A stretch of 64,000 nt of DNA from Croceicoccus sp. (GTDB lineage: Bacteria > Pseudomonadota > Alphaproteobacteria > Sphingomonadales > Sphingomonadaceae), in the NCBI GenBank assembly GCA_002694745.1, contig NZMY01000034.1, positions 1 through 64,000 of the forward strand, given 5' to 3'. Below the pieces are notes generated by a model. That model saw nothing but the letters and a program-made list of their open reading frames with translations, searched no databases and was not told the DNA's origin. Below, one piece after another: positions 9,257 through 17,176 of the stretch (positions are counted from its first letter, which is position 1; each line of letters begins with the position of its first letter). The position numbers and the translations under genes are program-made.

Positions 9257-9603
9257 CCGGTCCACGGCTCCAGCACGCAGCCCCAGCCCTCGCGATAGCG
9301 TGCGCGCGTCGAGGCCAGCATGGGCACGGCGGCAGTGACCGTCTGCGCATCCTCGTCCAGCGACAGACGCACCATGCTCATCCCCGGCTCGAAATCGGCA
9401 CGGCACTGGTCGATGTCGCGGCCCTCGACATAATGGCACGAACAGGCGATCCGCGCGCCGAAATCGGTGCCCGCCTGCGCCTGCTCGGCCATGCCCGGCC
9501 CCCAGACGAAGGCGGCGGTGACAAAACACGCCACCACGCCCAGCGCGCCCGCCAGCCACAGCCTGCGTTTCAGGGTCGGCTTCGTTTCCACAGGGCTGCT
9601 CAA
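9196..9603 (-). CDS. Hypothetical membrane-anchored protein with Cys residues
   Basis: About 135 residues from a TTG at 9603 (GTG at 9591 is an alternative). A basic N-terminus leads into one hydrophobic helix ([20 protein letters not shown]), then an extracytoplasmic domain with [20 protein letters not shown] and [10 protein letters not shown]. The four conserved-looking cysteines suggest disulfides in the periplasm. No known domain is recognised. The last ~20 codons are antisense to the end of mnmA. Upstream it is divergent from the serine hydrolase gene, with only ~45 bp between starts, so the promoters would overlap. Confidence 0.6.
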   Translation of the reverse strand: MSSPVETKPTLKRRLWLAGALGVVACFVTAAFVWGPGMAEQAQAGTDFGARIACSCHYVEGRDIDQCRADFEPGMSMVRLSLDEDAQTVTAAVPMLASTRARYREGWGCVLEPWTGQVDAKVSSIQPPPITRSPA

Positions 9604-9647
9604 TGCAATCTTGCCTTTCGATGGGCGCGGGCGGATCAGGCTGCCTG

Positions 9648-10784
9648 ATGCCTCGCCCGATCTTCCGCCACAAGTGGCCGACCGCCCTTTTCGCCGCCCT
9701 TGCGCTATACGCCTGTGGATCGGGCGGCGAAGGCCAAGTCGCACCGCCATCGGAGGAATCGCTGTCTGCCGTCGCGGCCGATCCCGGCGTGGACCGGACT
9801 GCACTGGCCTATGCCATCGACGGCCTGTTCGATGCCGAAAGGATCGGTGAAACCCGCGCGCTGCTGGTGCTGCATGACGGAAAGCCGGTAGCCGAACGAT
9901 ATGGTGAGGGTTTCGGCCCCAATACGCCGCAGCTTGGCTGGTCACTGTCCAAGACGGTCACCGGCCTGATCGTGGGCATGCTGGTGGCCGACGGATCGCT
10001 GGCGCTGGACGCGCCCGCACCGGTCGAACGCTGGCAAAGGCCGGGCGATCCGCGCGGGGCCATTACCCTGCGCCACTTGCTGCAGATGCGGTCGGGCCTG
10101 CGGCATAGCGAGATGGCGGAGCCCGCCTATGCCAGCGACACCGCGCGCATGCTCTATCGCGACGGGCGCGACGACATGGCGCATTACGCGCTGACCCAGC
10201 CGCTCGACCATGATGCCGGTTGGCAGTTCGCCTATTCGACAGCGGAAACGCAGATTCTGTCCGACATTGCGACCCGCGCGCTAACCGGCAGCAACAGCCC
10301 TGCCGAACGGCAAGAGGCCATGCAGGCGTGGCTGGAAAGCCGGCTTTACGAACCTCTGGGTCTGTCCACCATGCGGGCGGAATATGATGCGACTGGCACG
10401 CTGATCGGCGGCGCGATGTTCCACGCGAGCGCGCGCGACTGGGCGGCGATTGGCGAGTTGATTCGGCGCGGCGGCGTGCACGATGGCGTCCGCATCGTGC
10501 CGCGGGGCTGGATCGCCTTCATGGCCGGGCGCAATCCCGCCGACGGCGCCTATGGCGCGCATCTATGGCGAAACCATCAGCGTGAGGATGATCGCAATCC
10601 GGTGGTGTTCGGCGGCAGGGGTCCGGCCGACGCCGTCGCGGCATTGGGGCACCGCGGGCAATATGTTCTGGTCGTGCCCTCGCGCGGCCTGACCGTCGTG
10701 CGTCTGGGCAACGGCAGCAATGCCCGGCAGGACGCGTTGAACGATGCGATGCTGAATTTGACGGAACTGTTCCCCGCTCAATAG
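9648..10784 (+). CDS. Beta-lactamase-fold serine hydrolase, probable lipoprotein
   Basis: 378 residues from the ATG at 9648 (9621 also possible). The N-terminus is a lipoprotein signal: basic residues, AALFAALALYAC with the lipobox Cys, then GSGG. The catalytic SxxK is in GWSLSKTVTG, a tyrosine motif in FAYSTAET, and the C-terminal box in GHRGQYVLVVPSRGL. This layout matches class C beta-lactamase-like esterases and 6-aminohexanoate-dimer hydrolases rather than true resistance enzymes. Substrate is unknown. The 3' end overlaps the convergent PhzF-like gene by 7 bp. Confidence 0.88.
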   Translation: MPRPIFRHKWPTALFAALALYACGSGGEGQVAPPSEESLSAVAADPGVDRTALAYAIDGLFDAERIGETRALLVLHDGKPVAERYGEGFGPNTPQLGWSLSKTVTGLIVGMLVADGSLALDAPAPVERWQRPGDPRGAITLRHLLQMRSGLRHSEMAEPAYASDTARMLYRDGRDDMAHYALTQPLDHDAGWQFAYSTAETQILSDIATRALTGSNSPAERQEAMQAWLESRLYEPLGLSTMRAEYDATGTLIGGAMFHASARDWAAIGELIRRGGVHDGVRIVPRGWIAFMAGRNPADGAYGAHLWRNHQREDDRNPVVFGGRGPADAVAALGHRGQYVLVVPSRGLTVVRLGNGSNARQDALNDAMLNLTELFPAQ

Positions 10785-11572
10785 CGGAACATGCCCTCGA
10801 CCACGGTGACGCATTCGCCGCCCAGCCACGCGGTGTCCCCGTCCAGTCGGCACGTCAGCGTTCCGCCCCGCCGCGAAGCCTGATGCGCGGTGAAGTCGGG
10901 CCGTCCCAGCCGCTCGGCCCAGAACGGGGTGAGCACGGCATGGGCCGATCCGGTCACGCTGTCCTCGGGCACGCCCGCGCCCGGTACGAATACCCGGCTG
11001 ACGACATCGGTGCCGGTGCCCGGCGCGGTGCAGATGAACTGGTGGTCGCCCATGGCCGCAAGCGCGGCGAAATCGGGCGACAGGCCGCGCACGGCCGCTT
11101 CGTCTTCAAACAGGAAGACATTGTAGCGATCGGGCGAGCGATTGATGGCCTGTGGCACGGCGCCCAGGGCGGCGGCAGCCTCGGGCCAGTCGCCCGGCTG
11201 GGTCGGGATCGCTGGCAGGGCCAGTTCGTAGCCGGCCGCGCTGCGCCGCATCGTCAATACGCCCGCCTGCCGCGTCAGAAAGCGGATCTGGTCGCCGCCG
11301 CCCTGTTCCAGCAGCACATGCCCCGCCGCCAAAGTCGCATGGCCGCACAGACGAATCTCGCATTCTGGCGTGAACCAGCGCAGGTGCCAGTCCGCCTCGT
11401 CTGCGTCACAGGGAACGAGGAACGCTGTTTCGGCGAAATTGTTTTCCTCGCCGATCTTCTGCATGATTTCATCCGGCGGGAAGCCATCCTCCCACAGCAT
11501 CACGGCGGCCTGATTTCCGCCAAAGGCGGCGGTCGTGAAGGCATCGACATGCCAATAGGGTATCGCGGGCAT
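10778..11572 (-). CDS. PhzF family isomerase/epimerase
   Basis: A 264-residue PhzF-like protein with the diaminopimelate-epimerase double fold. The N-terminus HVDAFTTAAFGGNQAAV and EENNFAETAFL carry the family's catalytic glutamate region. The mid-protein RLCGHATLAAGHVL and the C-terminal GVPEDSVTGSAHAVL are typical. In most bacteria such proteins are of unknown substrate; no phenazine genes are nearby, so a phenazine role is unlikely. Its ATG overlaps the stop of the upstream CDF exporter gene by one base (TGATG), indicating translational coupling. Confidence 0.92.
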   Translation of the reverse strand: MPAIPYWHVDAFTTAAFGGNQAAVMLWEDGFPPDEIMQKIGEENNFAETAFLVPCDADEADWHLRWFTPECEIRLCGHATLAAGHVLLEQGGGDQIRFLTRQAGVLTMRRSAAGYELALPAIPTQPGDWPEAAAALGAVPQAINRSPDRYNVFLFEDEAAVRGLSPDFAALAAMGDHQFICTAPGTGTDVVSRVFVPGAGVPEDSVTGSAHAVLTPFWAERLGRPDFTAHQASRRGGTLTCRLDGDTAWLGGECVTVVEGMFRY

Positions 11573-12549
11573 CAGGATCTCCCTTCAGGCTCGGGCAGCA
11601 GTTCGGGATCGGGGCCGGTTTCCAGCAAATCGACCGAGGCGTAATTGCCTTCTTCGTGCATCCCTTCGGGATCGGGATGGATCAGGAACTCGGTGCCGGG
11701 AAACTCGTCTTCCAGCTGCGCCTCGATCCGATCCATCACGTCATGCGCGTCGCGCACAGTCATGTTTCCGTCCACCCAGACATGAAACTGGGCGAAGTCG
11801 CGGTCGCCGCTGGTGCGGGTGCGCAGATCGTGCACGCCTTCCAGCCCCGGCGTGCCGCGGATCAGTTCCAGCAGTCTTTCGCGCTTTTCGACCGGCCATT
11901 CCTTGTCCATCAGATTGTCGACCGCCTCGCGTGAGGCCTGAAATGCGTTCCACGCCAGCCATCCCGCGATCGCCAGCGCAAACAGCGGGTCGGCACCCGA
12001 AAACCCGATCCAGCCATCCAGCGCAAGCGCCGCGATGACCGCAAGATTGAGCAGCACATCGGACTGGTAATGCACATGGTCGGTGCGGATCGCGACGCTT
12101 CCGGTGCGCTTGATGACATGGCGCTGCCACGCCAGCAGCGCGAAAGTAGCCAGCAGCGCGATGGCCGACACCACGATGCCGGTTTCGGCCTCCTGCGGCC
12201 TGACGCCGCCCAGCCATTGCTGGATCGCGCGCGCCGCGATGCCGACGGCGGAGATCGATATCAACACCACCTGCACCAGCGCGGCCAGCGCCTCGGCCTT
12301 GCCGTGGCCGAAACGGTGATCGTGATCCGCGGGCTGAGAGGCGACCCATACGCCGACCAATGTCGACAGGCTGGCGATGATGTCGAGCGCCGTATCGGCA
12401 AGGCTGCCCAGCATCGCCGCCGATCCCGTCCGCCACGCGGCATAGATCTTCATCGACAGCAGCAGGACGGCGACCGTCGTGCTGGCGATCGCGGCGCTGC
12501 GGGTCAGGCGCGAACGCTCTGCCTGCGAGGGAGTGGCGGCGGCGGTCAT
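11572..12549 (-). CDS. Cation diffusion facilitator family metal exporter
   Basis: A 325-residue CDF (FieF/ZitB-like) divalent metal/proton antiporter. Metal-site signatures are LGSLADTALDIIASL in TM2 (DxxxD) and HVHYQSDVLLN in TM5 (HxxxD). A His-rich loop (DHDHRFGHG) and a cytoplasmic C-terminal metal-sensing domain (GVHDLRTRTSGD, FHVWVDG) are present. Metal (Zn, Fe or Mn) cannot be fixed by eye. ATG at 12549 is preferred over an in-frame TTG two codons upstream. It couples to the PhzF-like gene downstream and follows pdxH by ~25 bp on the same strand. Confidence 0.93.
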   Translation of the reverse strand: MTAAATPSQAERSRLTRSAAIASTTVAVLLLSMKIYAAWRTGSAAMLGSLADTALDIIASLSTLVGVWVASQPADHDHRFGHGKAEALAALVQVVLISISAVGIAARAIQQWLGGVRPQEAETGIVVSAIALLATFALLAWQRHVIKRTGSVAIRTDHVHYQSDVLLNLAVIAALALDGWIGFSGADPLFALAIAGWLAWNAFQASREAVDNLMDKEWPVEKRERLLELIRGTPGLEGVHDLRTRTSGDRDFAQFHVWVDGNMTVRDAHDVMDRIEAQLEDEFPGTEFLIHPDPEGMHEEGNYASVDLLETGPDPELLPEPEGRS

Positions 12550-12573
12550 GGACAAGGCGGCTCTGTCGCAGCC

Positions 12574-13200
12574 TTACGGGTAAAGCAGCGTGCTGGCCCA
12601 GCTGCCTGCGCGGCGCGTGAAGCGGCGGCGTTCGTGCAGGCGGAACGGACGGTCGTGCCAGAATTCCATCGCCTGCGGCACAAGGCGATAGCCGCCCCAA
12701 TAGGCAGGGCGCGGCACAGGCTTGCCCTCGTAACGCTTGCGCACTTCCTCGAACCGGTCGAGAAATTCGCGGCGGTCGCCCATCGGCGCGGACTGGTCCG
12801 AGGCATGCGCGCCCAGCTGCGAATCGCGCGCGCGGGTCGCGAAATAGGCGTCCGCATCGGCGTCGGACACAGGCTCAAGCTGGCCTTCTATGCGAATCTG
12901 GCGGCGCAGGCTCTTCCAGTGGAACAGCAAGGCCGCTTGCGGATTGGCCGCGATCTCGTCCGCCTTGCGGCTTTCGCGATTGGTATAGAAGACAAAGCCG
13001 CCGCCCTGCCCCAGATCCGGCCCATGCCCTTTAAGAAGCACCATGCGCACCGACGGCGCGCCGCCCGCGCTGACGGTTGCAAGCGCCATGGCGGTGGGAT
13101 CGTTGATCTCGCTCGACTTCGCTTCTTCAAGCCATTCGTCAAACAGGCCGAACGGGTCGCCCGCAGGGATCGCGTCTTCGGCCAGCAGTTCGGGTTCCAC
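12574..13200 (-). CDS. pdxH: Pyridoxamine 5'-phosphate oxidase
   Basis: Makes pyridoxal 5'-phosphate from PNP or PMP using FMN. About 208 residues with FMN-binding VRMVLLKGHG and FVFYTNRESRKADEI, the central HWKSLRRQIRIEG, and the C-terminal WGGYRLVPQAMEFWHDRPFRLHER followed by LYP. GTG at 13200 is chosen because GAGGA ends six bases upstream; the TTG at 13206 would sit directly on that site. Faces the J-protein gene divergently across ~180 bp and is followed by the CDF exporter. Confidence 0.95.
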   Translation of the reverse strand: MEPELLAEDAIPAGDPFGLFDEWLEEAKSSEINDPTAMALATVSAGGAPSVRMVLLKGHGPDLGQGGGFVFYTNRESRKADEIAANPQAALLFHWKSLRRQIRIEGQLEPVSDADADAYFATRARDSQLGAHASDQSAPMGDRREFLDRFEEVRKRYEGKPVPRPAYWGGYRLVPQAMEFWHDRPFRLHERRRFTRRAGSWASTLLYP

Positions 13201-13381
13201 GTGCAATCCTCATCGACTTTGCGCCGACAGCCTGGGCGCGGGTCCAACATAGTAAAGCTCTGCCGCCAGCGCAAAGCCGCGCGAAAGGGCAACGCGGATT
13301 TCTGCCCGGCAACGGGACAGGCGGTGCACATGTGCATCAGCCGGATTGCACCAAACGGCTGCGCATCCTAGCTATCGCTTC

Positions 13382-14377
13382 ATGGCGGACCCTTATTCGA
13401 TCCTTGGCATTGCGCGCGGCGCGAGCGAGCAGGACATCAAATCGGCCTATCGCAAGCTGGCGAAACAGCTGCACCCGGATGCCAACAAGGACAATCCGGG
13501 CGCGGCGGATCGTTTCAGCCAGGTGACGCAGGCCTATGACCTGCTGTCGGACAAGGACAAGCGCGCCAAGTTCGACCGGGGCGAGATCGACATGGACGGC
13601 AACCCCAAGATGCCGTTCGGCTATGGCCAGCGCGGCGGCGGGCAATACCGGCAGGCGGGCGGCAATCCGTTCGGCGGCATGGGCGGCGCGAGCACGGACG
13701 ATGTCGACCTGTCCGATCTGTTCGAAGGCATCTTCGGCGGCGGCGGCCAGCGGCGCAGCCGTGGCGGCATGGGCGGCGGAATGGGCGGGGGCGCGCAGGA
13801 CAATCCCTTTGTGGGCATGGGCGGCGGTTTCGGCGGCGGTCAGCAGCGACGGCCCGTAAAGGGCGCGAACGTCAATTACCGGCTGGCCGTATCGCTGACC
13901 GATATCGCCAATCTGGAAAAACAGCGGATCACGCTGGCCGATGGCAAGACGATCGACCTGAAACTTCCGGCAGGGGCCGAGGACGGCACGCAAATGCGGC
14001 TTGCCGGCAAGGGTGAGCCGGGTCCCGCGGGCAATGGCGATGCCATCGTCACCATTGTCGAGCAGGCGCACCGTTTCTTCCGCCGCGACGGCGACGATGT
14101 GCGGCTCGATCTGCCGATCAGTCTGGATGAGGCGGTGCGGGGCGCCAAGGTCAAGGTGCCGACCACCACTGGCGCGGTCATGCTGACCGTCGCGCCCGGC
14201 AGCAATTCGGGCAAGGTGCTTCGCCTCAAGGGCAAGGGATTTACCCGCAAGGACGGATCGCGCGGCGACCAGTTGGTCACGCTGACCATCGACCTGCCCG
14301 AAGACGATCCGGAACTGGCGCGGCGGCTCGAGGGTTGGAGCGATACGCGCAATATTCGCAGCAGGCTGAGCGAGTAA
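13382..14377 (+). CDS. DnaJ C-terminal-domain (type II, CbpA-like) J-protein
   Basis: A 331-residue Hsp40 co-chaperone that would stimulate DnaK ATPase. The J-domain is at residues 1-67 (DPYSILGIARGASEQDIKSA, HPD in LHPDANKDN). A long Gly/Phe-rich linker with repeated GGGMGG/GGGFGG blocks runs to about residue 160. The CTD I/II substrate-binding domains follow, with GDAIVTIVEQAHRFFRRDGDD. There are no CxxCxGxG zinc repeats, so this is a type II J-protein (CbpA-like), not DnaJ itself. ATG at 13382 starts exactly at the J-domain. Confidence 0.93.
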   Translation: MADPYSILGIARGASEQDIKSAYRKLAKQLHPDANKDNPGAADRFSQVTQAYDLLSDKDKRAKFDRGEIDMDGNPKMPFGYGQRGGGQYRQAGGNPFGGMGGASTDDVDLSDLFEGIFGGGGQRRSRGGMGGGMGGGAQDNPFVGMGGGFGGGQQRRPVKGANVNYRLAVSLTDIANLEKQRITLADGKTIDLKLPAGAEDGTQMRLAGKGEPGPAGNGDAIVTIVEQAHRFFRRDGDDVRLDLPISLDEAVRGAKVKVPTTTGAVMLTVAPGSNSGKVLRLKGKGFTRKDGSRGDQLVTLTIDLPEDDPELARRLEGWSDTRNIRSRLSE

Positions 14378-14510
14378 CGCACCGACCGAAGGACCCGTCG
14401 CCATCTCCGAAGAGCAGGATCCCAACCCGCCCGTCGGTGATTCGCGGTCCAACCTGACCCCGGAAGCCCGGCGGCAGGCGGCAAAGCAGCGCAAGCTTAC
14501 GTTCAAGGCG

Positions 14511-15398
14511 GTGAAGCGCGAAATCGGCCCCGGCACGCGGGTTTTCGCCATCGCCAAGCGTATCTGGACGGGTGTTTACCAGGACGGTTTCATCCATGCG
14601 GGCAATCTCGCCTATATGGCGATCTTGTCGTTGTTTCCCTTCTTCATCCTCGGTGCCGCGATCTTCCAGCTTTTGGGCGAAGCGGATGAACGGACCGCCG
14701 CGATCAATGCCTTCCTGCTGGCGGTTCCGCGGGTCGTGGCGGACGTGATCGAACCGGTCGCGCGCGATGTCGTCAGCGCGCGGACCGGATGGCTGCTGTG
14801 GGTCGGTGCGCTGTTCGGCCTGTGGACCGTGGGCAGCCTTGTCGAGACGATCCGCGACATCCTGCACCGCGCCTATGGCACGCGGCCCACGGCCAGCTTC
14901 CTGAAATATCGCCTGCTGTCGGCGGGCATCATCATCGGCGCGGTGCTGCTACTCTTGACGTCGCTGACCGCGCAATTCGCCATCTCGGCGGCGCAGGAAG
15001 TGATCGAGGCATGGTTTCCGCAGGCCGAGGACTGGGTCGGCAGGCTCGCCCTGTCGCGTTTCATTCCGGCGCTGGGATTGCTGGGCTCGCTCTATCTGCT
15101 CTTCTATGCACTGACGCCCAGCGCCTACCGGACGCGGGAATATCCCAAATGGCCCGGCGCGCTGCTGGTCACGGGCTGGTGGGTGCTGGTCACGGTCACC
15201 CTTCCTCCAGTGCTCAGACTGCTGTTCTCCTACGATCTTACCTATGGCAGCCTTGCGGGTGTGATGATCGCCCTTTTCTTTTTCTGGCTGGTCGGGCTAG
15301 GGCTTGTCGTCGGGGCCGAACTGAATGCCGCGCTTGCCGAAACGCCGGAGGAACGCGACATGATCGGCCGTGACAATGCTGAACCAAAGCCCGAGTAA
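14511..15398 (+). CDS. YihY/BrkB family inner-membrane protein
   Basis: A YihY/virulence-factor-BrkB family protein with about six membrane helices. The N-terminal YQDGFIHAGNLAYMAILSLFPF and the C-terminal YGSLAGVMIALFFFWLVGLGLVVGAELNA are family hallmarks. Function is unsettled; it is not an RNase BN. GTG at 14511 is the first standard start. The frame stays open back to 14370, and the upstream codons look like a typical polar N-terminus (SEEQDPNPP, TPEARRQAAKQRK). A GAAGGA sits nine bases before an in-frame ATC at 14403, so the real N-terminus may lie upstream at a rare start codon. Confidence 0.9.
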   Translation: MKREIGPGTRVFAIAKRIWTGVYQDGFIHAGNLAYMAILSLFPFFILGAAIFQLLGEADERTAAINAFLLAVPRVVADVIEPVARDVVSARTGWLLWVGALFGLWTVGSLVETIRDILHRAYGTRPTASFLKYRLLSAGIIIGAVLLLLTSLTAQFAISAAQEVIEAWFPQAEDWVGRLALSRFIPALGLLGSLYLLFYALTPSAYRTREYPKWPGALLVTGWWVLVTVTLPPVLRLLFSYDLTYGSLAGVMIALFFFWLVGLGLVVGAELNAALAETPEERDMIGRDNAEPKPE

Positions 15399-15466
15399 CC
15401 CGACAACCACCGACGCCCATCGAGGCCAAGCCGCATAGAGCGCACGAAACGCCCGGATCGAAAAGC

Positions 15467-16300
15467 ATGAGCGAAACCACACAAGACACCCTTCCCCAAG
15501 GCACCCTGATGCAGGGCAAGCGCGGCCTGATCATGGGGCTTGCCAATGACAAGTCGCTGGCCTGGGGCATTTCCAGGGCGCTGGCGGCGCAAGGCGCCGA
15601 GCTAGCCTTCAGCTATCAGGGCGAGGCGCTGGAGAAGCGCGTGCGCCCGCTGGCCGAAAGCCTTGGCAGCGATTTCCTGATCGAATGCGACGTGTCCGAC
15701 ATGGGCAAGCTGGACGAGGCGTTCGAGACGCTCAAGCAGCGCTGGGACACCATCGATTTCGTCGTGCATGCGATCGGCTTTTCCGACAAGAACGAGCTGC
15801 GCGGCCTGTATGTCGACACCAGTCTCGACAATTTCCTGATGACGATGAACATCTCGGCCTATTCGCTCGTCGCGGTGACGCGGCGCGCGCGGGCGATGAT
15901 GCCAAACGGGGGTTCCGTCCTGACGCTGTCCTACTATGGCGCCGAAAAGGTCGTGCCGCATTACAACGTCATGGGCGTCGCCAAGGCCGCGCTGGAGACC
16001 AGCGTGCGCTATCTGGCGAACGATCTGGGTCCGGAAAACATTCGCGTCAACGCGATCTCTGCCGGGCCGATCAAGACGCTGGCGGCCAGCGGGATCGGGG
16101 ATTTCCGCTATATCCTCAAGTGGAACGAGCTCAATTCGCCGCTGCGGCGCAATGTCACCATCGACGATGTCGGCGGGTCGGCGCTCTACCTGCTGTCGGG
16201 CCTGTCGTCGGGCGTCACTGGAGAGGTCCATCATGTCGACGCGGGCTATCACCTCGTCGGCATGAAGCAGGAGGATGCGCCCGACATCGCGCTCAGCTGA
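15467..16300 (+). CDS. fabI: Enoyl-ACP reductase FabI
   Basis: A 277-residue NADH-dependent enoyl-[acyl-carrier-protein] reductase of type II fatty acid synthesis. The atypical SDR cofactor motif is GLANDKSLAWGISRALAAQG. The catalytic Y-x6-K is in PHYNVMGVAKAALE, with SAGPIKTLAASGI and the substrate-loop FRYILKWNE following. The ATG at 15467 opens after a spacer of ~70 bp from yihY on the same strand. FabI is the target of triclosan and isoniazid-type inhibitors in other bacteria. The polysaccharide locus starts ~155 bp downstream. Confidence 0.96.
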   Translation: MSETTQDTLPQGTLMQGKRGLIMGLANDKSLAWGISRALAAQGAELAFSYQGEALEKRVRPLAESLGSDFLIECDVSDMGKLDEAFETLKQRWDTIDFVVHAIGFSDKNELRGLYVDTSLDNFLMTMNISAYSLVAVTRRARAMMPNGGSVLTLSYYGAEKVVPHYNVMGVAKAALETSVRYLANDLGPENIRVNAISAGPIKTLAASGIGDFRYILKWNELNSPLRRNVTIDDVGGSALYLLSGLSSGVTGEVHHVDAGYHLVGMKQEDAPDIALS

Positions 16301-16455
16301 TCGGCCTGCGCGCCAGACCGTTTGGCGGGCGCATTCGGCAGGGCATGCTTGCTTGACGGCGCATGCCCGATGTTTCAATGAAATACAGCCTTTACGAGCG
16401 AGCGCCCGCCACGCTTGCGGTCAGCGAATGGCCAGGGGCCGACTGGAGGAATTTC

Positions 16456-17157
16456 GTGCTTCGAAAGACGTTGCCGCTTGCGGCAGTCGCGGTCTGCCTT
16501 GCGGGTTGTGCGAAGGGATCCCCGCCTGTCGAATCCGTGGCCGCCGATGCCAATGCCTATGCGGTCATGGGCAGCGCCGCGCAGGCAGAGGCAGCGGCAC
16601 CCTATCGCATAGGGCCCGACGACACGATCAGCATCAATACCTTCTTCGAACCCGAACTGTCGGTCGAAAGCGTGAAGGTCGACCGCAGCGGCCAGATCGG
16701 CGTTCCCGGTATCGGATCGATGACGGTCGAGGGTCTGACAACCGAAGAGCTCGCCACGGAGATCGAGAATTCCTTCCGCGGCAGGCTGCTCGAACGGCCG
16801 CAGGTCGCCGTGTCCGTCGTCGATTCGGCGGATCGCAAGGTGGTCGTATCCGGTCAGGTCAACAGCTCCGGCGTGTTCGAGATCCGGAACAGCACGACGC
16901 TGCTCGAAGCCATAGCGATGGCGAACGGCGAAAACGAAATCGCCAAGATGGACGAGGGGGTCATCTTCCGCACGATCGATGGACAGCGCATGGCCGCTCG
17001 CTTCGACGTGAACGCAATCCGCAGCGGTGCGATGGACGATCCACGTATCCTGGGCAACGATGTCGTCGTCGTAGGCCTGTCCGAGGCCAAAGCCATCTGG
17101 CGCGATATCCGGCAGATCGTGCCGATCGTCGCCGTATTCCGGCCGCTGTACAATTGA
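16456..17157 (+). CDS. Polysaccharide export outer-membrane lipoprotein (Wza/OPX family)
   Basis: About 233 residues. GTG at 16456 is chosen because GGAGGA lies ~6 bases upstream and the frame before it does not look coding. The N-terminus is a lipoprotein signal (KTLPLAAVAVCLAGC). A Poly_export domain follows (YRIGPDDTISINTFFEPELS, VDRSGQIGVPGIGSMTVEGL), then a SLBB-type domain (VVVSGQVNSSGVFEI). At this length it lacks the long membrane-spanning C-terminal helix region of E. coli Wza, so it is a short OPX protein. It heads the capsule/EPS operon and partners with the Wzc-like kinase 19 bp downstream. Confidence 0.92.
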   Translation: MLRKTLPLAAVAVCLAGCAKGSPPVESVAADANAYAVMGSAAQAEAAAPYRIGPDDTISINTFFEPELSVESVKVDRSGQIGVPGIGSMTVEGLTTEELATEIENSFRGRLLERPQVAVSVVDSADRKVVVSGQVNSSGVFEIRNSTTLLEAIAMANGENEIAKMDEGVIFRTIDGQRMAARFDVNAIRSGAMDDPRILGNDVVVVGLSEAKAIWRDIRQIVPIVAVFRPLYN

Positions 17158-17176
17158 TCGGGGAAGGGACCCGCGC

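Noticed and set aside
9648-10784. Beta-lactam resistance enzyme
   Set aside because: Motif layout fits esterase or amide hydrolase members of the fold better than true class C beta-lactamases, and it looks like a lipoprotein.
10778-11572. Phenazine biosynthesis role for the PhzF-like protein
   Set aside because: No other phz genes are present; PhzF-like proteins are widespread and mostly of unknown substrate.
16301-16340. GC-rich inverted repeat after fabI as a terminator
   Set aside because: The arms pair imperfectly and no T-run follows.
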